Shown: piece by piece, positions 35,333-46,065 of the stretch | Numbering within the stretch: the stretch's first letter is position 1 | Layout of the letters: each line of letters begins with the position of its first letter | NCBI RefSeq assembly: GCF_023147505.1 | Contig: NZ_JAHXPB010000004.1 | Coordinates: 1-64,000 of the forward strand | Direction: 5' to 3' | DNA length: 64,000 nt | From: Brevundimonas sp. EYE_349 | GTDB taxonomy: Bacteria; Pseudomonadota; Alphaproteobacteria; Caulobacterales; Caulobacteraceae | Notes under the pieces: generated by a model | What the model saw: only the letters and a program-made list of their open reading frames with translations | Database searches by the model: none | What the model was told of the DNA's origin: nothing | Translations under genes and position numbers: made by a program

Positions 35333-35584
35333 ATGACCGACGCCGCCCCCGCCATCCCCGCCGACCTCAGTTTCGAAGACGCCCTGCAGCGGCTGGAGAC
35401 CATCGTGTCCCGCCTGGAATCCGGCCAGGCCCCGCTGGAGGAATCCATCGCACTGTATGAGGAGGGTGCGCGGCTGAAGGCGCACTGCGAGGCGCGGCTG
35501 AAGGCCGCCCAGCTTCGCGTCGAGAAGATCGTCGTCGGGCCGGACGGGCAGGCGCAGGGCGCCGAGCCCGTGTCTTTCGAATGA
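35333..35584 (+). CDS. xseB: exodeoxyribonuclease VII small subunit
   Basis: An 83-residue XseB, the small subunit that oligomerises around XseA to degrade single-stranded DNA. The hallmark is DLSFEDALQRLETIVSRLESG (near residue 10), followed by LEESIALYEEGARLKAHCEARL. ATG at 35333. The gene overlaps csaA by 4 bases. The association xseB-ispA-dxs is common across proteobacteria and supports the call. xseA is not in the window. Confidence 0.95.
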   Translation: MTDAAPAIPADLSFEDALQRLETIVSRLESGQAPLEESIALYEEGARLKAHCEARLKAAQLRVEKIVVGPDGQAQGAEPVSFE

Positions 35585-35927
35585 GCAGGGCCACCGAAAC
35601 CATCGGTTTTGACGACTTTCAGAAAGTCGACATCCGCGTGGGCCGGATCGTGAAGGCCGACGCCTTCCCGGAGGCGCGCAAACCGGCTTTTAAACTGAAG
35701 ATCGACTTCGGACCCGAGATCGGCGTCAAGACATCCTCGGCCCAGATCACGCACCACTACACCCTGGAACAGCTGGCAGGCCGGATGGTCGCAGCCGTCG
35801 TCAACTTTCCGTCGCGTCAGATCGGGCCTGTGAAGTCCGAAGTTCTGACCCTGGGTTTTCCCGATGCGCAGGGCGAGGTCGTGCTGGTGGGCGTGGATCG
35901 TGAACTTCCTTTAGGCGGACGTCTGTT

Positions 35928-35931
<4 letters not shown>
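35581..35931 (+). CDS. csaA: CsaA-like tRNA-binding protein
   Basis: A 116-residue protein with the EMAP-II/OB-fold tRNA-binding domain: [33 protein letters not shown], then [31 protein letters not shown]. CsaA family members bind tRNA and have been described as chaperones assisting secretion in Bacillus. Here it is inserted between xseB and ispA, overlapping both by 4 bases, so it is translated together with them. Confidence 0.92.
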
Positions 35932-36842
<911 letters not shown>

Positions 36843-36899
36843 TAGAAAAGCTGACCCGCGAACGCGGGTTACGACAAGAAGACCATCAAGGTTCCGCCC

Positions 36900-38810
36900 A
36901 TGCCCGACACCCCCCTGCTCGACACCGTCAAGATTCCCGCCGATATGCGGGGCTTCGACATCGCCCAGCTGAAACAGCTGGCCGAGGAGGTTCGGGCCGA
37001 GACCATCGACGCGGTGTCCGTCACCGGCGGGCATCTGGGCGCGGGGCTGGGGGTGGTCGAACTGACCACGGCGCTTCACCATGTGTTCGAGACGCCCAAG
37101 GACATCCTGATCTGGGACGTCGGGCACCAATGCTATCCGCACAAGATCCTGACGGGGCGACGCGACCGCATCCGCACCCTGCGTCAGGGCGGCGGCCTGT
37201 CGGGCTTCACCAAACGCAGCGAGAGCGAATACGACCCGTTCGGCGCGGCCCACGCCTCGACCTCCATCAGCGCCGCTCTGGGCTTCGCCGCCGCGCGCGA
37301 CCAGAAGGGCGAAAAGAACCGCGTCGTGGCCGTGATCGGCGACGGTTCCATGTCGGCCGGCATGGCCTATGAGGCGATGAACAACGCCGCCGAGGCGACC
37401 AATGGCCAGTTGATGGTCATTCTGAACGACAACGACATGTCGATCGCGCCCCCGGTCGGCGGAATGAGCGCCTATCTGGCCGGTCTGGTGTCGGGCGGCG
37501 CCTATCAGAACGTGCGACGGTTGGGCAAGTCGGTGGCTCAGCACCTGCCGCGCCCCTTCCGGAAGGCGGCCAAGAAGGCCGAGGAATATGCGCGCGGCAT
37601 GGTGACCGGCGGCACCTTCTTCGAAGAGCTGGGCTTCTATTATGTCGGGCCGATCGACGGCCATGACATGGACAATCTGGTGCCTATCCTGAAGAAGGCG
37701 GCCGCCATCGAGGACCGGCCCGTTCTGGTCCATGTCGTGACGCAGAAGGGCAAGGGCTATGCGCCTGCCGAATCCAGCGCCGACAAGCTGCACGCCGTGG
37801 TCAAGTTCGACGTGGTGTCGGGCAAACAGGCCAAGGCCATCTCCAACGCCCCCAGCTACACCAAGGTGTTCGGGACCGAGCTGATCAAACACGCCAAGGT
37901 CGATCCGACCGTGGTGGCGATTACCGCCGCCATGCCGTCAGGCACCGGTCTGGACCTGTTCGGTCAGGCCTTCCCCGAGCGGACCTATGACGTGGGCATC
38001 GCCGAACAGCACGCCGTGACCTTTGCGGCGGGTCTGGCGGCGGACGGGATGAAGCCGGTCTGCGCCATCTATTCGACCTTCCTGCAGCGCGGTTACGACC
38101 AGGTGGTCCACGACGTGGCGATCCAGTCGCTGCCCGTGCGGTTCGCCATGGACCGGGCCGGTCTGGTGGGCGCGGACGGATCGACCCACGCCGGATCGTT
38201 CGACATCGGCTTCATGGGGGCGCTGCCCGGCATGGTGCTGATGGCGGCGGCGGACGAGGCCGAACTGGCGGCGATGATCTCGACGTCCCTGGCCATCGAC
38301 GACCGCCCCAGCGCCTTCCGCTATCCGCGCGGCGACGGCGTGGGCGTGGAAATCCCGGAACTGGCCGCTCCGCTGGAGATCGGCAAGGGCCGGATCGTGC
38401 GCGAGGGGACCTCGGTCGCCATCCTGTCGCTGGGCACCCGTCTGCAGGAATCGCTGAAGGCGGCGGACCTGCTGGCGGCCAGGGGCGTGTCGGCGACCGT
38501 CGCCGACGCCCGCTTCGCCAAGCCGCTGGACGCCGACCTGATCCTGCGTTTGGCGCGCGAGCACGAATGCCTGATCACGGTGGAGGAGGGCGCCATGGGC
38601 GGCTTCGGCGCCTTCGTGTTGCAACTGCTGGCCGAGAAGGGCGCTCTGGATCGCGGCTTGAAGGTTCGCACCCTCAACCTGCCGGATATCTTCCAGGATC
38701 AGGATGCGCCGGCCGTCATGTACGCCAAGGCGGGGCTGAACGCAGAACATATCGCGGCGGCGTCCTTGACAGCCCTGGGTATCGAAACGCCACGCGCCGC
38801 CAGGGCCTGA
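36900..38810 (+). CDS. dxs: 1-deoxy-D-xylulose-5-phosphate synthase
   Basis: Thiamine-diphosphate enzyme (636 aa) that condenses pyruvate and glyceraldehyde-3-phosphate, the entry step of the MEP isoprenoid pathway. The ThDP/Mg motif is [17 protein letters not shown] (about residue 150). The catalytic Glu lies in [17 protein letters not shown] (about 370), and the transketolase-like segment is [15 protein letters not shown]. The 57-base gap after ispA contains a small GC hairpin (ACCCG..CGGGT). It converges on the NYN gene with only 7 bases between stops. Confidence 0.96.
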   Translation: MPDTPLLDTVKIPADMRGFDIAQLKQLAEEVRAETIDAVSVTGGHLGAGLGVVELTTALHHVFETPKDILIWDVGHQCYPHKILTGRRDRIRTLRQGGGLSGFTKRSESEYDPFGAAHASTSISAALGFAAARDQKGEKNRVVAVIGDGSMSAGMAYEAMNNAAEATNGQLMVILNDNDMSIAPPVGGMSAYLAGLVSGGAYQNVRRLGKSVAQHLPRPFRKAAKKAEEYARGMVTGGTFFEELGFYYVGPIDGHDMDNLVPILKKAAAIEDRPVLVHVVTQKGKGYAPAESSADKLHAVVKFDVVSGKQAKAISNAPSYTKVFGTELIKHAKVDPTVVAITAAMPSGTGLDLFGQAFPERTYDVGIAEQHAVTFAAGLAADGMKPVCAIYSTFLQRGYDQVVHDVAIQSLPVRFAMDRAGLVGADGSTHAGSFDIGFMGALPGMVLMAAADEAELAAMISTSLAIDDRPSAFRYPRGDGVGVEIPELAAPLEIGKGRIVREGTSVAILSLGTRLQESLKAADLLAARGVSATVADARFAKPLDADLILRLAREHECLITVEEGAMGGFGAFVLQLLAEKGALDRGLKVRTLNLPDIFQDQDAPAVMYAKAGLNAEHIAAASLTALGIETPRAARA

Positions 38811-38817
38811 GGCGGTC

Positions 38818-39552
38818 TTAGGCGCGGTCGCGAATCCGCATTCCGCCCGGCCCCTTGCTCTCGACCTCGAACCGGCCCGTGGCGCGGATCAGGTCGGACA
38901 GTTTGGCGTAGCCATAGGTGCGCTGATCGAAGTCGGGGTAGGCGTTGCGCAGCCGATTGCCGATAGCCCCGGCCAGAACCCAGCCGTCGCCGTCCTCGTC
39001 CAGGTCGGCGATGACCGAGGCGATCAGGCGTGTCGCCTCGCTGGGCTTGCGCTTGGCCGGCGCCGGTTCGGCGGCGGCCTTTTTGCTGGCGTCCTCGTTC
39101 GGCTCGGCCTGGGTGGTCAGGTTCTCGGTGTAGATGAAGCGCGTGCAGGCCTGGCGGAAACTTTCCGGCGTCTTCTGTTCGCCAAACCCATAGACGTCCA
39201 CGCCTTCCTCTCGGATGCGCGCCGCCAGACGGGTGAAGTCGGAATCCGACGACACCAGGCAGAAGCCGTCGAACCGCCCCGAGTGCAACAGGTCCATGGC
39301 GTCGATCACCAGGGCGATGTCGCCGGAGTTCTTGCCCTTGGTGTTGGCGAAGTTCTGCTGCGGCTGGATGGCCCAGCGCGCCAGCACCTTGGTCCAGCCG
39401 GCGATCTGCGGACTGGAAAAATCGCCATACACGCGACGCGCCGAGGCTTCGCCCAGGGTGGCGATCTCGGTGAACAGCGCCTCGGCGATGCGGGACGAGG
39501 CGTTTTCCGCGTCGATCAGCACGGCGAGGCGCGCGGGCTTTCCATTGGCCAT
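38818..39552 (-). CDS. NYN-LOTUS (OST-HTH) domain protein
   Basis: A 244-residue protein with an N-terminal NYN (PIN-like nuclease) domain and a C-terminal OST-HTH/LOTUS domain (about residues 165-240: [20 protein letters not shown]...[10 protein letters not shown]). NYN acidic residues are in place: IDAENAS near residue 13, [10 protein letters not shown] near 81 and [10 protein letters not shown] near 101. A Lys/Ala/Pro linker joins the two. Such LabA/MARF1-like proteins are predicted RNA-binding nucleases. It lies 18 bases after the LysR gene, so they are likely co-transcribed. Confidence 0.87.
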   Translation of the reverse strand: MANGKPARLAVLIDAENASSRIAEALFTEIATLGEASARRVYGDFSSPQIAGWTKVLARWAIQPQQNFANTKGKNSGDIALVIDAMDLLHSGRFDGFCLVSSDSDFTRLAARIREEGVDVYGFGEQKTPESFRQACTRFIYTENLTTQAEPNEDASKKAAAEPAPAKRKPSEATRLIASVIADLDEDGDGWVLAGAIGNRLRNAYPDFDQRTYGYAKLSDLIRATGRFEVESKGPGGMRIRDRA

Positions 39553-39570
39553 GACGGCCTCCTTGGCGGG

Positions 39571-40500
39571 TTAGAGTTGGCCCATCGTATTGTCGTGGTC
39601 CACGGCCTGCTTCTTCAGCCAGCCGACGAAGGTGGTGGTGCTGGGCGAGGGCGGGCGGTCGCGGGGTTGAACGACATAATAGGCGAAACCCACGGCTTCC
39701 GAGCCATCGGGGAAGGGGGCGATCAGACGACCGGACGCCAGGTCCGCCTGGGCCAGGGTGCGTTTCGCCAGGGCCACGCCGCGACCGGCGATGGCCGCCT
39801 CGATCAACAGGCCCGACTGGTTGAAGCGCGAGCCCCGGCGCGGATCGGGATGGCGCACGCCGCGCGCCTTCAGCCACATGGCCCAGTCCGGGCGGCTGGG
39901 GTCGCCGTCGTTGGACATGTCGTGCAGCAAGGTGTGGCGGATCAGGTCGGCGGGCCTCCGAATCGGGTGTTCGCCGTCCATGAGCGACGGAGCGCAGACG
40001 GGCAGGACCGTCTCGGTCATCAGCCGATCGACGGTCAGGCCGGGATAGTCGCCGGGACCATAGCGGACGGCCAGGTCGATCTTGCCCTCCGATAGATCCG
40101 CCGTCTCCATGTCGGCGGAAATCCACAGTTCAATCTCGGGATGGGCGGTGTGGAAGGCGTCCATGCGCGGCATCAGCCATTTGGAGGCGAAGCCCGGCGC
40201 CACGCTGATCGACACCTGCTTCCTGCGCGGCGGCTCGCGCAGCAGGGCCGAGGCGTCCATCAGCCGTTCGAAACCTTCGCGCAGCAGCGGCACGGAGGAT
40301 CGGCCGAGATCGGTCAACTGAAGCCCGCGCGCCTCGCGCACGAACAGGGGGCCGCCCACGATGTCCTCCAACAGCCGGATCTGCTGACTGACGGCGCCCG
40401 GCGTCACCGACAGTTCGTCGGCGGCGCGCGAGAAGTTCAGGTGACGCGCGGCGGCCTCGAAGGCGCGCAGGGCGTTGAGCGGGAGCAGGGAACGGGCCAT
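39571..40500 (-). CDS. LysR-family transcriptional regulator (GcvA-like)
   Basis: A 309-residue LysR regulator of the GcvA clade. The N-terminal winged helix is LPLNALRAFEAAARHLNFSRAADELSVTPGAVSQQIRLLE, with recognition helix TPGAVSQQI near residues 33-41. The effector domain starts near residue 90 (SISVAPGFASKWLMPRM). ATG at 40500 is preferred; the frame is open to 40575 without homology. It is divergent from the cysG operon with a 135-base spacer, so it may regulate sulfur assimilation. It is not a typical CysB. Confidence 0.9.
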   Translation of the reverse strand: MARSLLPLNALRAFEAAARHLNFSRAADELSVTPGAVSQQIRLLEDIVGGPLFVREARGLQLTDLGRSSVPLLREGFERLMDASALLREPPRRKQVSISVAPGFASKWLMPRMDAFHTAHPEIELWISADMETADLSEGKIDLAVRYGPGDYPGLTVDRLMTETVLPVCAPSLMDGEHPIRRPADLIRHTLLHDMSNDGDPSRPDWAMWLKARGVRHPDPRRGSRFNQSGLLIEAAIAGRGVALAKRTLAQADLASGRLIAPFPDGSEAVGFAYYVVQPRDRPPSPSTTTFVGWLKKQAVDHDNTMGQL

Positions 40501-40635
40501 CGCCGTTAGAAATCCTATCAGCGAGACAAAGGCAATCTGGTTTGCGGGCGTCGGCGATGACGTCGAAGGTTCCAATCCAGAGTTTGCGCCTGAAACCGGC
40601 GCTTTTCCTTATCGATCGCTCCGGAAAGCCAGACG

Positions 40636-42018
40636 ATGCGTGTCTTTCTCGCCTCCATTCCGCTGGAGGCCGCCAAAATCGTGATCATCGGCGGCGGGGA
40701 GCCGGCGTTGGCCAAGCTGCGGCTGTTCCTCAACGGCCCGGCCGAGGTCCGGTGGTTCGCGCCCGATGGCGCGCCCGAGGCCATCGAGACGCCGCAGGGG
40801 GCGCCGACGCCGGTCCTTCGCACGCCGGAAGTCGAGGATTTGGCGGACGCGCGGCTGGTGTTCATCGCCCTGAGTGATCTGGATAAGGTCCGGCGGCTGG
40901 CGGACCTGGCGCGGACTGCGGGGGCGCAGGTCAATGTGGTGGACCAGCCTGCTCTAAGCGATTTCCAGACCCCGGCCCTGATCGACCGGGACGAGGTGGT
41001 GGTCGGCGTGGCGACGGGCGGTTCGGCGCCGATCCTGGCCCGGGATATCCGCACGGCCATCGAGAATGTGCTGCCTGCGGGTCTGGCCAATGTGGCGCGG
41101 ATGGCGCGCGAGCTGCGCGACACGGTCAAGGCCAGCGTGCCGGATTTCATGGCGCGGCGGCGGTTTTGGGAGAAGGCGTTCCGGGGACCGGCGGCCGATC
41201 TGGCGGCGGCCGGACGAACGGCAGAGGCGCGGCGTGAGATGCTGCGCCTGCTGAACGTGGCGGCGCCGGAACAGGGCGTGGTCCATATCGTCGGCGCGGG
41301 ACCGGGCGACCCGGAGCTTCTGACGCTGAAGGCGCTGCGGGTGCTGCAGGACGCCGACGTCATCATCCACGACCGGCTGGTGCCGGAGGCGGTGCTGGAT
41401 CGGGCGCGGCGCGACGCCAAACGTCTGTATGTCGGCAAGGCGCGCGGCGACCATTCCGTGCCGCAGGACCAGATCGAGGCCCTGATGATCGCCGAGGCTC
41501 GCGCCGGTCATCGGGTCGTGCGGCTGAAGGGCGGCGATCCCTTCGTCTTCGGACGCGGCGGCGAGGAGCTTGAGGCTATGCGGTCGGCGGGCGTGGCGGT
41601 CTTTGTCGTGCCCGGCGTGACGGCGGCCCTGGCCTGCGCGGCGTCTGCGGGCATTCCCCTGACCCACCGCGATCACGCCCAGGCGGTGACCTTCGTGACG
41701 GCGCAGGGCAAGGTCGGCGGCGTGGACGCCGACTGGTCGCGCCTGGCCGCGCCGAACCACACCTTGGCCATCTATATGGGAACGGACCGCGCCGAGGAGA
41801 CGGCGTCCAAGCTGATGGCGGCAGGGCGTGCGGGCTCAACGCCTGTGGCCGTGGTCGAGAACGGCAGCCGCCCGGATGAGAGGGTTCTGATGGGGCGGCT
41901 GGATGGGCTGGGCGCGCTGGTTCGGGGCGCTGATCTGACGGGACCGGCCTTGGTGTTCGTCGGTGAGACGGCGGCCTTTTCGGCGGCGCAGGCGGATATT
42001 TCGGAGGCGGCGGCATGA
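40636..42018 (+). CDS. cysG: siroheme synthase CysG (multifunctional)
   Basis: Multifunctional enzyme (460 aa) that makes siroheme from uroporphyrinogen III. The N-terminal dehydrogenase/ferrochelatase part has the Rossmann motif KIVIIGGGEPALAKL (near residue 15). The C-terminal SAM uroporphyrinogen-III methyltransferase starts near residue 215 (VHIVGAGPGDPELLTLKALR) and has VVRLKGGDPFVFGRGGEE (near 293). Siroheme is the cofactor of the sulfite reductase encoded downstream. First gene of cysG-DUF2849-cysI-cysH; the stop overlaps the next ATG by 4 bases. Confidence 0.94.
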   Translation: MRVFLASIPLEAAKIVIIGGGEPALAKLRLFLNGPAEVRWFAPDGAPEAIETPQGAPTPVLRTPEVEDLADARLVFIALSDLDKVRRLADLARTAGAQVNVVDQPALSDFQTPALIDRDEVVVGVATGGSAPILARDIRTAIENVLPAGLANVARMARELRDTVKASVPDFMARRRFWEKAFRGPAADLAAAGRTAEARREMLRLLNVAAPEQGVVHIVGAGPGDPELLTLKALRVLQDADVIIHDRLVPEAVLDRARRDAKRLYVGKARGDHSVPQDQIEALMIAEARAGHRVVRLKGGDPFVFGRGGEELEAMRSAGVAVFVVPGVTAALACAASAGIPLTHRDHAQAVTFVTAQGKVGGVDADWSRLAAPNHTLAIYMGTDRAEETASKLMAAGRAGSTPVAVVENGSRPDERVLMGRLDGLGALVRGADLTGPALVFVGETAAFSAAQADISEAAA

Positions 42019-42290
42019 AGGTCGTGACCGCGAACCGCCTGTCGGACGGCCGCGTCATCTATGCGGGTGTGGACAATCAGCCTGTCGGTCATATCGATCA
42101 GGCGTCGGTGCTGGATGATGCTGCGGCGGAGATCGTGCTGGCCGAGGTGGCCGGGCGGCCCGATGTCTTTGTGAATCCCTATCTGTTCGAGGTCAGCGAC
42201 CGCACGCCCTCGGGCCGCGACCGGTTGAAGGAGCGCATCCGCTCTGCCGGACCGACCGTGGGGCACAGCGTCGTGGGAGGCGTGGGCTGA
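42015..42290 (+). CDS. DUF2849 domain-containing protein
   Basis: A 91-residue protein (VVTANRLSDGRVIYAGVDNQ at the start, LFEVSDRTPSGRDRLKERIRSAGPT near the end). DUF2849 members sit between cysG and the sulfite reductase gene in many alphaproteobacteria, suggesting a helper role in sulfite reduction. No motif reveals the mechanism. Both junctions overlap: 4 bases with cysG and 1 base with cysI. Confidence 0.88.
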   Translation: MKVVTANRLSDGRVIYAGVDNQPVGHIDQASVLDDAAAEIVLAEVAGRPDVFVNPYLFEVSDRTPSGRDRLKERIRSAGPTVGHSVVGGVG

Positions 42291-43960
42291 TGTATCGCTA
42301 TGACGAGTTCGACCACGCCCTGGTGCGCGAACGGGTCGAGGAGTTTTCCGATCAGGTGGCGCGCCGCGCGTCCGGCGCCCTGACCGAGGACGAGTTCAAG
42401 CCGCTGCGGCTGATGAACGGCGTCTATCTGCAATTGCACGCCTATATGCTGCGGGTCGCCATTCCCTATGGAACGTTCAGCAGTCGCCAGATGCGGCGGC
42501 TGGCCCACATCGCCCGCACCTATGACAAGGGCTATGGCCATTTCACCACGCGGTGCAACATCCAGTACAACTGGCCGGCCCTGACAGACCTGCCGGCGAT
42601 CCTGAGCGATCTGGCCGAGGTCGAGATGCACGCCATCCAGACCAGCGGCAACTGTATCCGCAACACCACGACCGACGTGTTCGCCGGCGTCGCCGACGAC
42701 GAGATCGAAGACCCGCGTCCCTGGTGCGAGATCATCCGCCAGTGGTCGACCATCCATCCGGAGTTTTCCTTCCTGCCGCGCAAGTTCAAGATCGCGGTGA
42801 TCGGCGCCGAGAAGGATCGGGCGGCGATCCGCACCCACGATGTCGGCCTGCAGATCGTGAAGGGCGAGGACGGCGGCACGGCCTTCCGCGTCTTCGTGGG
42901 CGGCGGGCAGGGGCGCCTGCCCCATATCGCGCAGGAGATCGCGGCGGCGGTGCCGGCGGCGCACCTGCTGGCCTATCTGACCGCCATCCTGCGGGCATGG
43001 AACCTGCTGGGGCGACGCGACAATATCCACAAGGCGCGGATCAAGATCCTGGTCGCCTCCTTGGGGATCGACGTCTTCCGCGAGGAGGTGGACAGACACT
43101 ACGCCACCCTGCGCCACGAAGACCTGCGCGTGCCCGAAGACGAGGTCGCGCGCATCCAGGCCTATTTCGCCGCGCCGCCCTTCGCCGATCTGCCCAAGGT
43201 CAGCGCCCCGTACGACCGCGCCCTGCTGGCCGATCCCGACTTCGCCCGATTCGCCCGCAACAATGTGCGCCGTCATCGCCAGTCGGGCTACGCCTCGGTG
43301 GTGGTGTCGCTGAAGCCGGTCGGCGGGGTGCCTGGCGACATCACGGCGGACCAGATGGACGCCGTGGCGGATCTGGCCGAGCGCTATTCGTTCGACGAGC
43401 TGCGCGCCGCCTATGAGCAGAACCTGGTCCTGCCGCATGTGAAGCTGGACGACGTGCCTACCGTGTGGCGGGCCCTGCATGAGGCGGGTTTGGCGACGGC
43501 CAACGCGGACCTGGCGACCGACGTCATCGCCTGCCCCGGACTGGACTATTGCAGCCTGGCCAACGCCCGATCGATTCCGGTCGCCCAGGCCCTGTCGAAA
43601 CGGTTGGCGGACCTGGACTATCAGGAAGCGCTGGGGCCGGTGCGCATCAATATGAGCGGCTGCATCAACGCCTGCGGTCATCACCACGTCGGCCACATCG
43701 GCGTGCTGGGCGTCGATCGCAAGGGCGAGGAATACTACCAGATCACCGTCGGCGGCTCGCCCGACGAACAGGCGGCGCTGGGCGATATCGTAGGCAAGAG
43801 CTTGCCGTTCGAAGAAGTGGCGCCCGCCATTCAGCGGACGCTGGACCGCTATCTGCAAATCCGCGCGGACGGCGAGCGGTTCATCGACACGGTGCGCCGC
43901 GTCGGTCCCGACCCCTTCCGCGACGCCATCTATGAGACGCTCGATGCTGCAAACGCTTGA
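42290..43960 (+). CDS. cysI: assimilatory sulfite reductase hemoprotein (nitrite/sulfite reductase family)
   Basis: Siroheme/[4Fe-4S] reductase of 556 residues that reduces sulfite to sulfide (ferredoxin- or NADPH-linked electron donor unknown). The duplicated fold is apparent. Cluster and siroheme ligands are the four cysteines in CPGLDYCSLA (about residues 415-421) and MSGCINACGHHH (about 455-459). The N-terminal substrate-side segment is YGHFTTRCNIQYNWPAL. The context of siroheme synthase, APS/PAPS reductase and cysteine synthase argues for sulfite rather than nitrite. Confidence 0.93.
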   Translation: MYRYDEFDHALVRERVEEFSDQVARRASGALTEDEFKPLRLMNGVYLQLHAYMLRVAIPYGTFSSRQMRRLAHIARTYDKGYGHFTTRCNIQYNWPALTDLPAILSDLAEVEMHAIQTSGNCIRNTTTDVFAGVADDEIEDPRPWCEIIRQWSTIHPEFSFLPRKFKIAVIGAEKDRAAIRTHDVGLQIVKGEDGGTAFRVFVGGGQGRLPHIAQEIAAAVPAAHLLAYLTAILRAWNLLGRRDNIHKARIKILVASLGIDVFREEVDRHYATLRHEDLRVPEDEVARIQAYFAAPPFADLPKVSAPYDRALLADPDFARFARNNVRRHRQSGYASVVVSLKPVGGVPGDITADQMDAVADLAERYSFDELRAAYEQNLVLPHVKLDDVPTVWRALHEAGLATANADLATDVIACPGLDYCSLANARSIPVAQALSKRLADLDYQEALGPVRINMSGCINACGHHHVGHIGVLGVDRKGEEYYQITVGGSPDEQAALGDIVGKSLPFEEVAPAIQRTLDRYLQIRADGERFIDTVRRVGPDPFRDAIYETLDAANA

Positions 43961-45023
43961 AGGGATTCAGAACGGGTTGCGGCTGTCGGTCACGACGCCG
44001 CTTGAAGAGGTCGAGGCGGCGGTTGTGACCGAGGATGTGCTGGTGTTGGAGTTCGACGCCTTTCGCGACGGGCGCGGCTTCTCGCTGGCGGCGGTGCTGC
44101 GCGAGCGGGGATACGCCGGGCGGTTGATCGCTGCGGGCAAGGTGCTGCCCGATCAGGCGCGCCACCTGCGGCGCTCTGGCTTCGATGCGGTGGAGCTGGC
44201 GCTGGGCGCCGATGCAGCGGCCTGGGCGCGGATGGATCAGGCGTTCAGCGGCGCCTATCAGCCCGCCGTCGATCCTGCGCCGACCATCTGGCGGCGACGC
44301 CGCGCGGCGTCGAACGACCGTGACCTGGAGGCGCTGGCTGATCGGCTGAACCGCGAGACCGAGGGCAAGTCGGCGCCTCAAATCGTCAAGGCGGCGCTGG
44401 ATCCTGCGCTCGGACTGCGCGTGGGAACAATCTCGTCCTTTGGGGCGGAATCGGCGGCCCTGCTGCACATCGTCGCCGATGAACGGCCCGAGACGCCAGT
44501 TGTGTTTCTCGAGACGGGGCAGCATTTCCTGCAAACCCTGTCCTACCGCACCCAACTGACCAAGGCGCTGGGCCTCACCGACGTGCGGCTGGTCACGCCC
44601 GATGCGAACGAGAAGGCGACGCTGGATGCGCGCGACGACCTGTGGCGCACCGACGCCGACGCCTGCTGCGACCTGAGAAAGGTGCGGCCGCTGGCGCGGG
44701 CCACGGCGGGGTTCAACGCGATCATCACCGGCCGCAAACGTTATCAGGCCGTGACGCGGGCGCGGCTGAAGCCGTTCGAGGTGCTGGATGGCGTGCTGCG
44801 CATCAACCCGCTGGCGAACTGGGACGCCGACGATGTCGAGGCGTGGCTGGCCGATAACGACCTTCCGCGCCATCCGCTGGTCGAGCAGGGATATGCCTCG
44901 ATCGGGTGCTGGCCGTGCACGCGGGCGGTCCAGACCGGCGAGGACGCGCGCGCCGGGCGTTGGTCGGGTATGGACAAGGTCGAGTGCGGCATCCACCTAG
45001 GCAAACGTCAGGCCGCCGCCTGA
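43932..45023 (+). CDS. cysH: DUF934 - phosphoadenylyl/adenylyl-sulfate reductase fusion (CysH)
   Basis: A 363-residue fusion. Residues ~5-115 match DUF934 (VLVLEFDAFRDGRGFSLAAVLRERGYAGRLIAAGKVLPDQ). Residues ~125-360 are a PAPS/APS reductase that reduces activated sulfate to sulfite. The cysteine set DACCDLRK, GCWPCTR and catalytic ECGIHL is the type with an iron-sulfur cluster, which favours APS as substrate. DUF934 is normally a separate gene between cysI and cysH. Start at 43932 or 43944, inside the end of cysI. Start MRRSMLQ versus MLQTLEG is undecided. Confidence 0.9.
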   Translation: MRRSMLQTLEGIQNGLRLSVTTPLEEVEAAVVTEDVLVLEFDAFRDGRGFSLAAVLRERGYAGRLIAAGKVLPDQARHLRRSGFDAVELALGADAAAWARMDQAFSGAYQPAVDPAPTIWRRRRAASNDRDLEALADRLNRETEGKSAPQIVKAALDPALGLRVGTISSFGAESAALLHIVADERPETPVVFLETGQHFLQTLSYRTQLTKALGLTDVRLVTPDANEKATLDARDDLWRTDADACCDLRKVRPLARATAGFNAIITGRKRYQAVTRARLKPFEVLDGVLRINPLANWDADDVEAWLADNDLPRHPLVEQGYASIGCWPCTRAVQTGEDARAGRWSGMDKVECGIHLGKRQAAA

Positions 45024-45059
45024 TCCGACCTTTTCTCGACCTCGCCTGAAAGCTTCAAC

Positions 45060-46058
45060 GTGTCCGTCACGCCTACCGTCATCGACCTGATCGGCCATAC
45101 GCCGCTGGTGCGCCTGAACCGCCTGTCCGACCAGACGGGGTGCGAAATTCTGGGCAAGGCCGAGTTCTTGAACCCGGGCGGCTCGATCAAGGACCGCGCC
45201 GCCCTGTCCATCGTTCAGACCGCGCGGGCGTCGGGTGCGCTGAAACCTGGTGGAACCATTGTCGAGGGCACGGCCGGCAACACCGGCATCGGCCTGGCCA
45301 TGGTCGGGGCGGCCTTGGGCCACCCGGTGGTGATCGTCATTCCCCGCACCCAGTCGGAAGAGAAGAAGTCCGCCATCCGTTCGCTGGGCGCGCGCCTGGT
45401 CGAGGTGGACGCCGCGCCCTTTTCCAGCCCCAACCATTTCGTCCACTATTCCGGTCGTCTGGCGAGCGAACTGAACGACAGCGAGGAAGCCGGGGCCGTC
45501 TGGGCCAATCAGTTCGACAACACGGCCAATCGCGACGCCCACTATCAGACGACGGGACCGGAAATCTGGGACCAGACGGAGGGGCGCGTGGACGCCTTTG
45601 TTTCAGCGGTGGGGTCTGGCGGCACGATCGCGGGCGTTTCGGCCTATCTGCGCGAGAAGAAGCCCGATGTGACCATCGCCCTGGCCGATCCGGCGGGCGC
45701 GGCCATGTTCAACTGGTTCAACAAGGGCGAGATGACCGGCGAGGGATCGTCGATCACCGAAGGCATCGGCGTCGCTCGGATCACCGGCAATCTGGCAGGG
45801 TTCCGACCCGATCACGCCTATCGGATCGAGGACGCCGAGTTCCTGCCGATCCTGTTTGATCTGGTGAAGCACGAGGGCCTGTCGCTAGGCGGGTCGGCGG
45901 GCGTGAATATCGCCGGGGCCGTGCGTCTGGCGCGCGAGATCGGGCCGGGCAAGACCATCGTCACCTGCCTGTGCGATCCCGGCTCGCGCTATGCGTCCAA
46001 ACTGTTCAATCCCGCCTTCCTGCGGTCCAAGGGATTGCCGGAGCCGGATTGGGCGTGA
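45060..46058 (+). CDS. cysK: cysteine synthase A
   Basis: PLP-dependent O-acetylserine sulfhydrylase (332 aa) that uses sulfide from the preceding pathway. The PLP lysine is in NPGGSIKDRAALS (about residue 43), the phosphate-substrate loop is EGTAGNTGIGLA (about residue 70), and the glycine loop is AVGSGGTIAGVS (about residue 182). GTG start at 45060, 36 bases after cysH. Followed by an inverted-repeat element. Confidence 0.94.
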   Translation: MSVTPTVIDLIGHTPLVRLNRLSDQTGCEILGKAEFLNPGGSIKDRAALSIVQTARASGALKPGGTIVEGTAGNTGIGLAMVGAALGHPVVIVIPRTQSEEKKSAIRSLGARLVEVDAAPFSSPNHFVHYSGRLASELNDSEEAGAVWANQFDNTANRDAHYQTTGPEIWDQTEGRVDAFVSAVGSGGTIAGVSAYLREKKPDVTIALADPAGAAMFNWFNKGEMTGEGSSITEGIGVARITGNLAGFRPDHAYRIEDAEFLPILFDLVKHEGLSLGGSAGVNIAGAVRLAREIGPGKTIVTCLCDPGSRYASKLFNPAFLRSKGLPEPDWA

Positions 46059-46065
46059 ATGCCTC

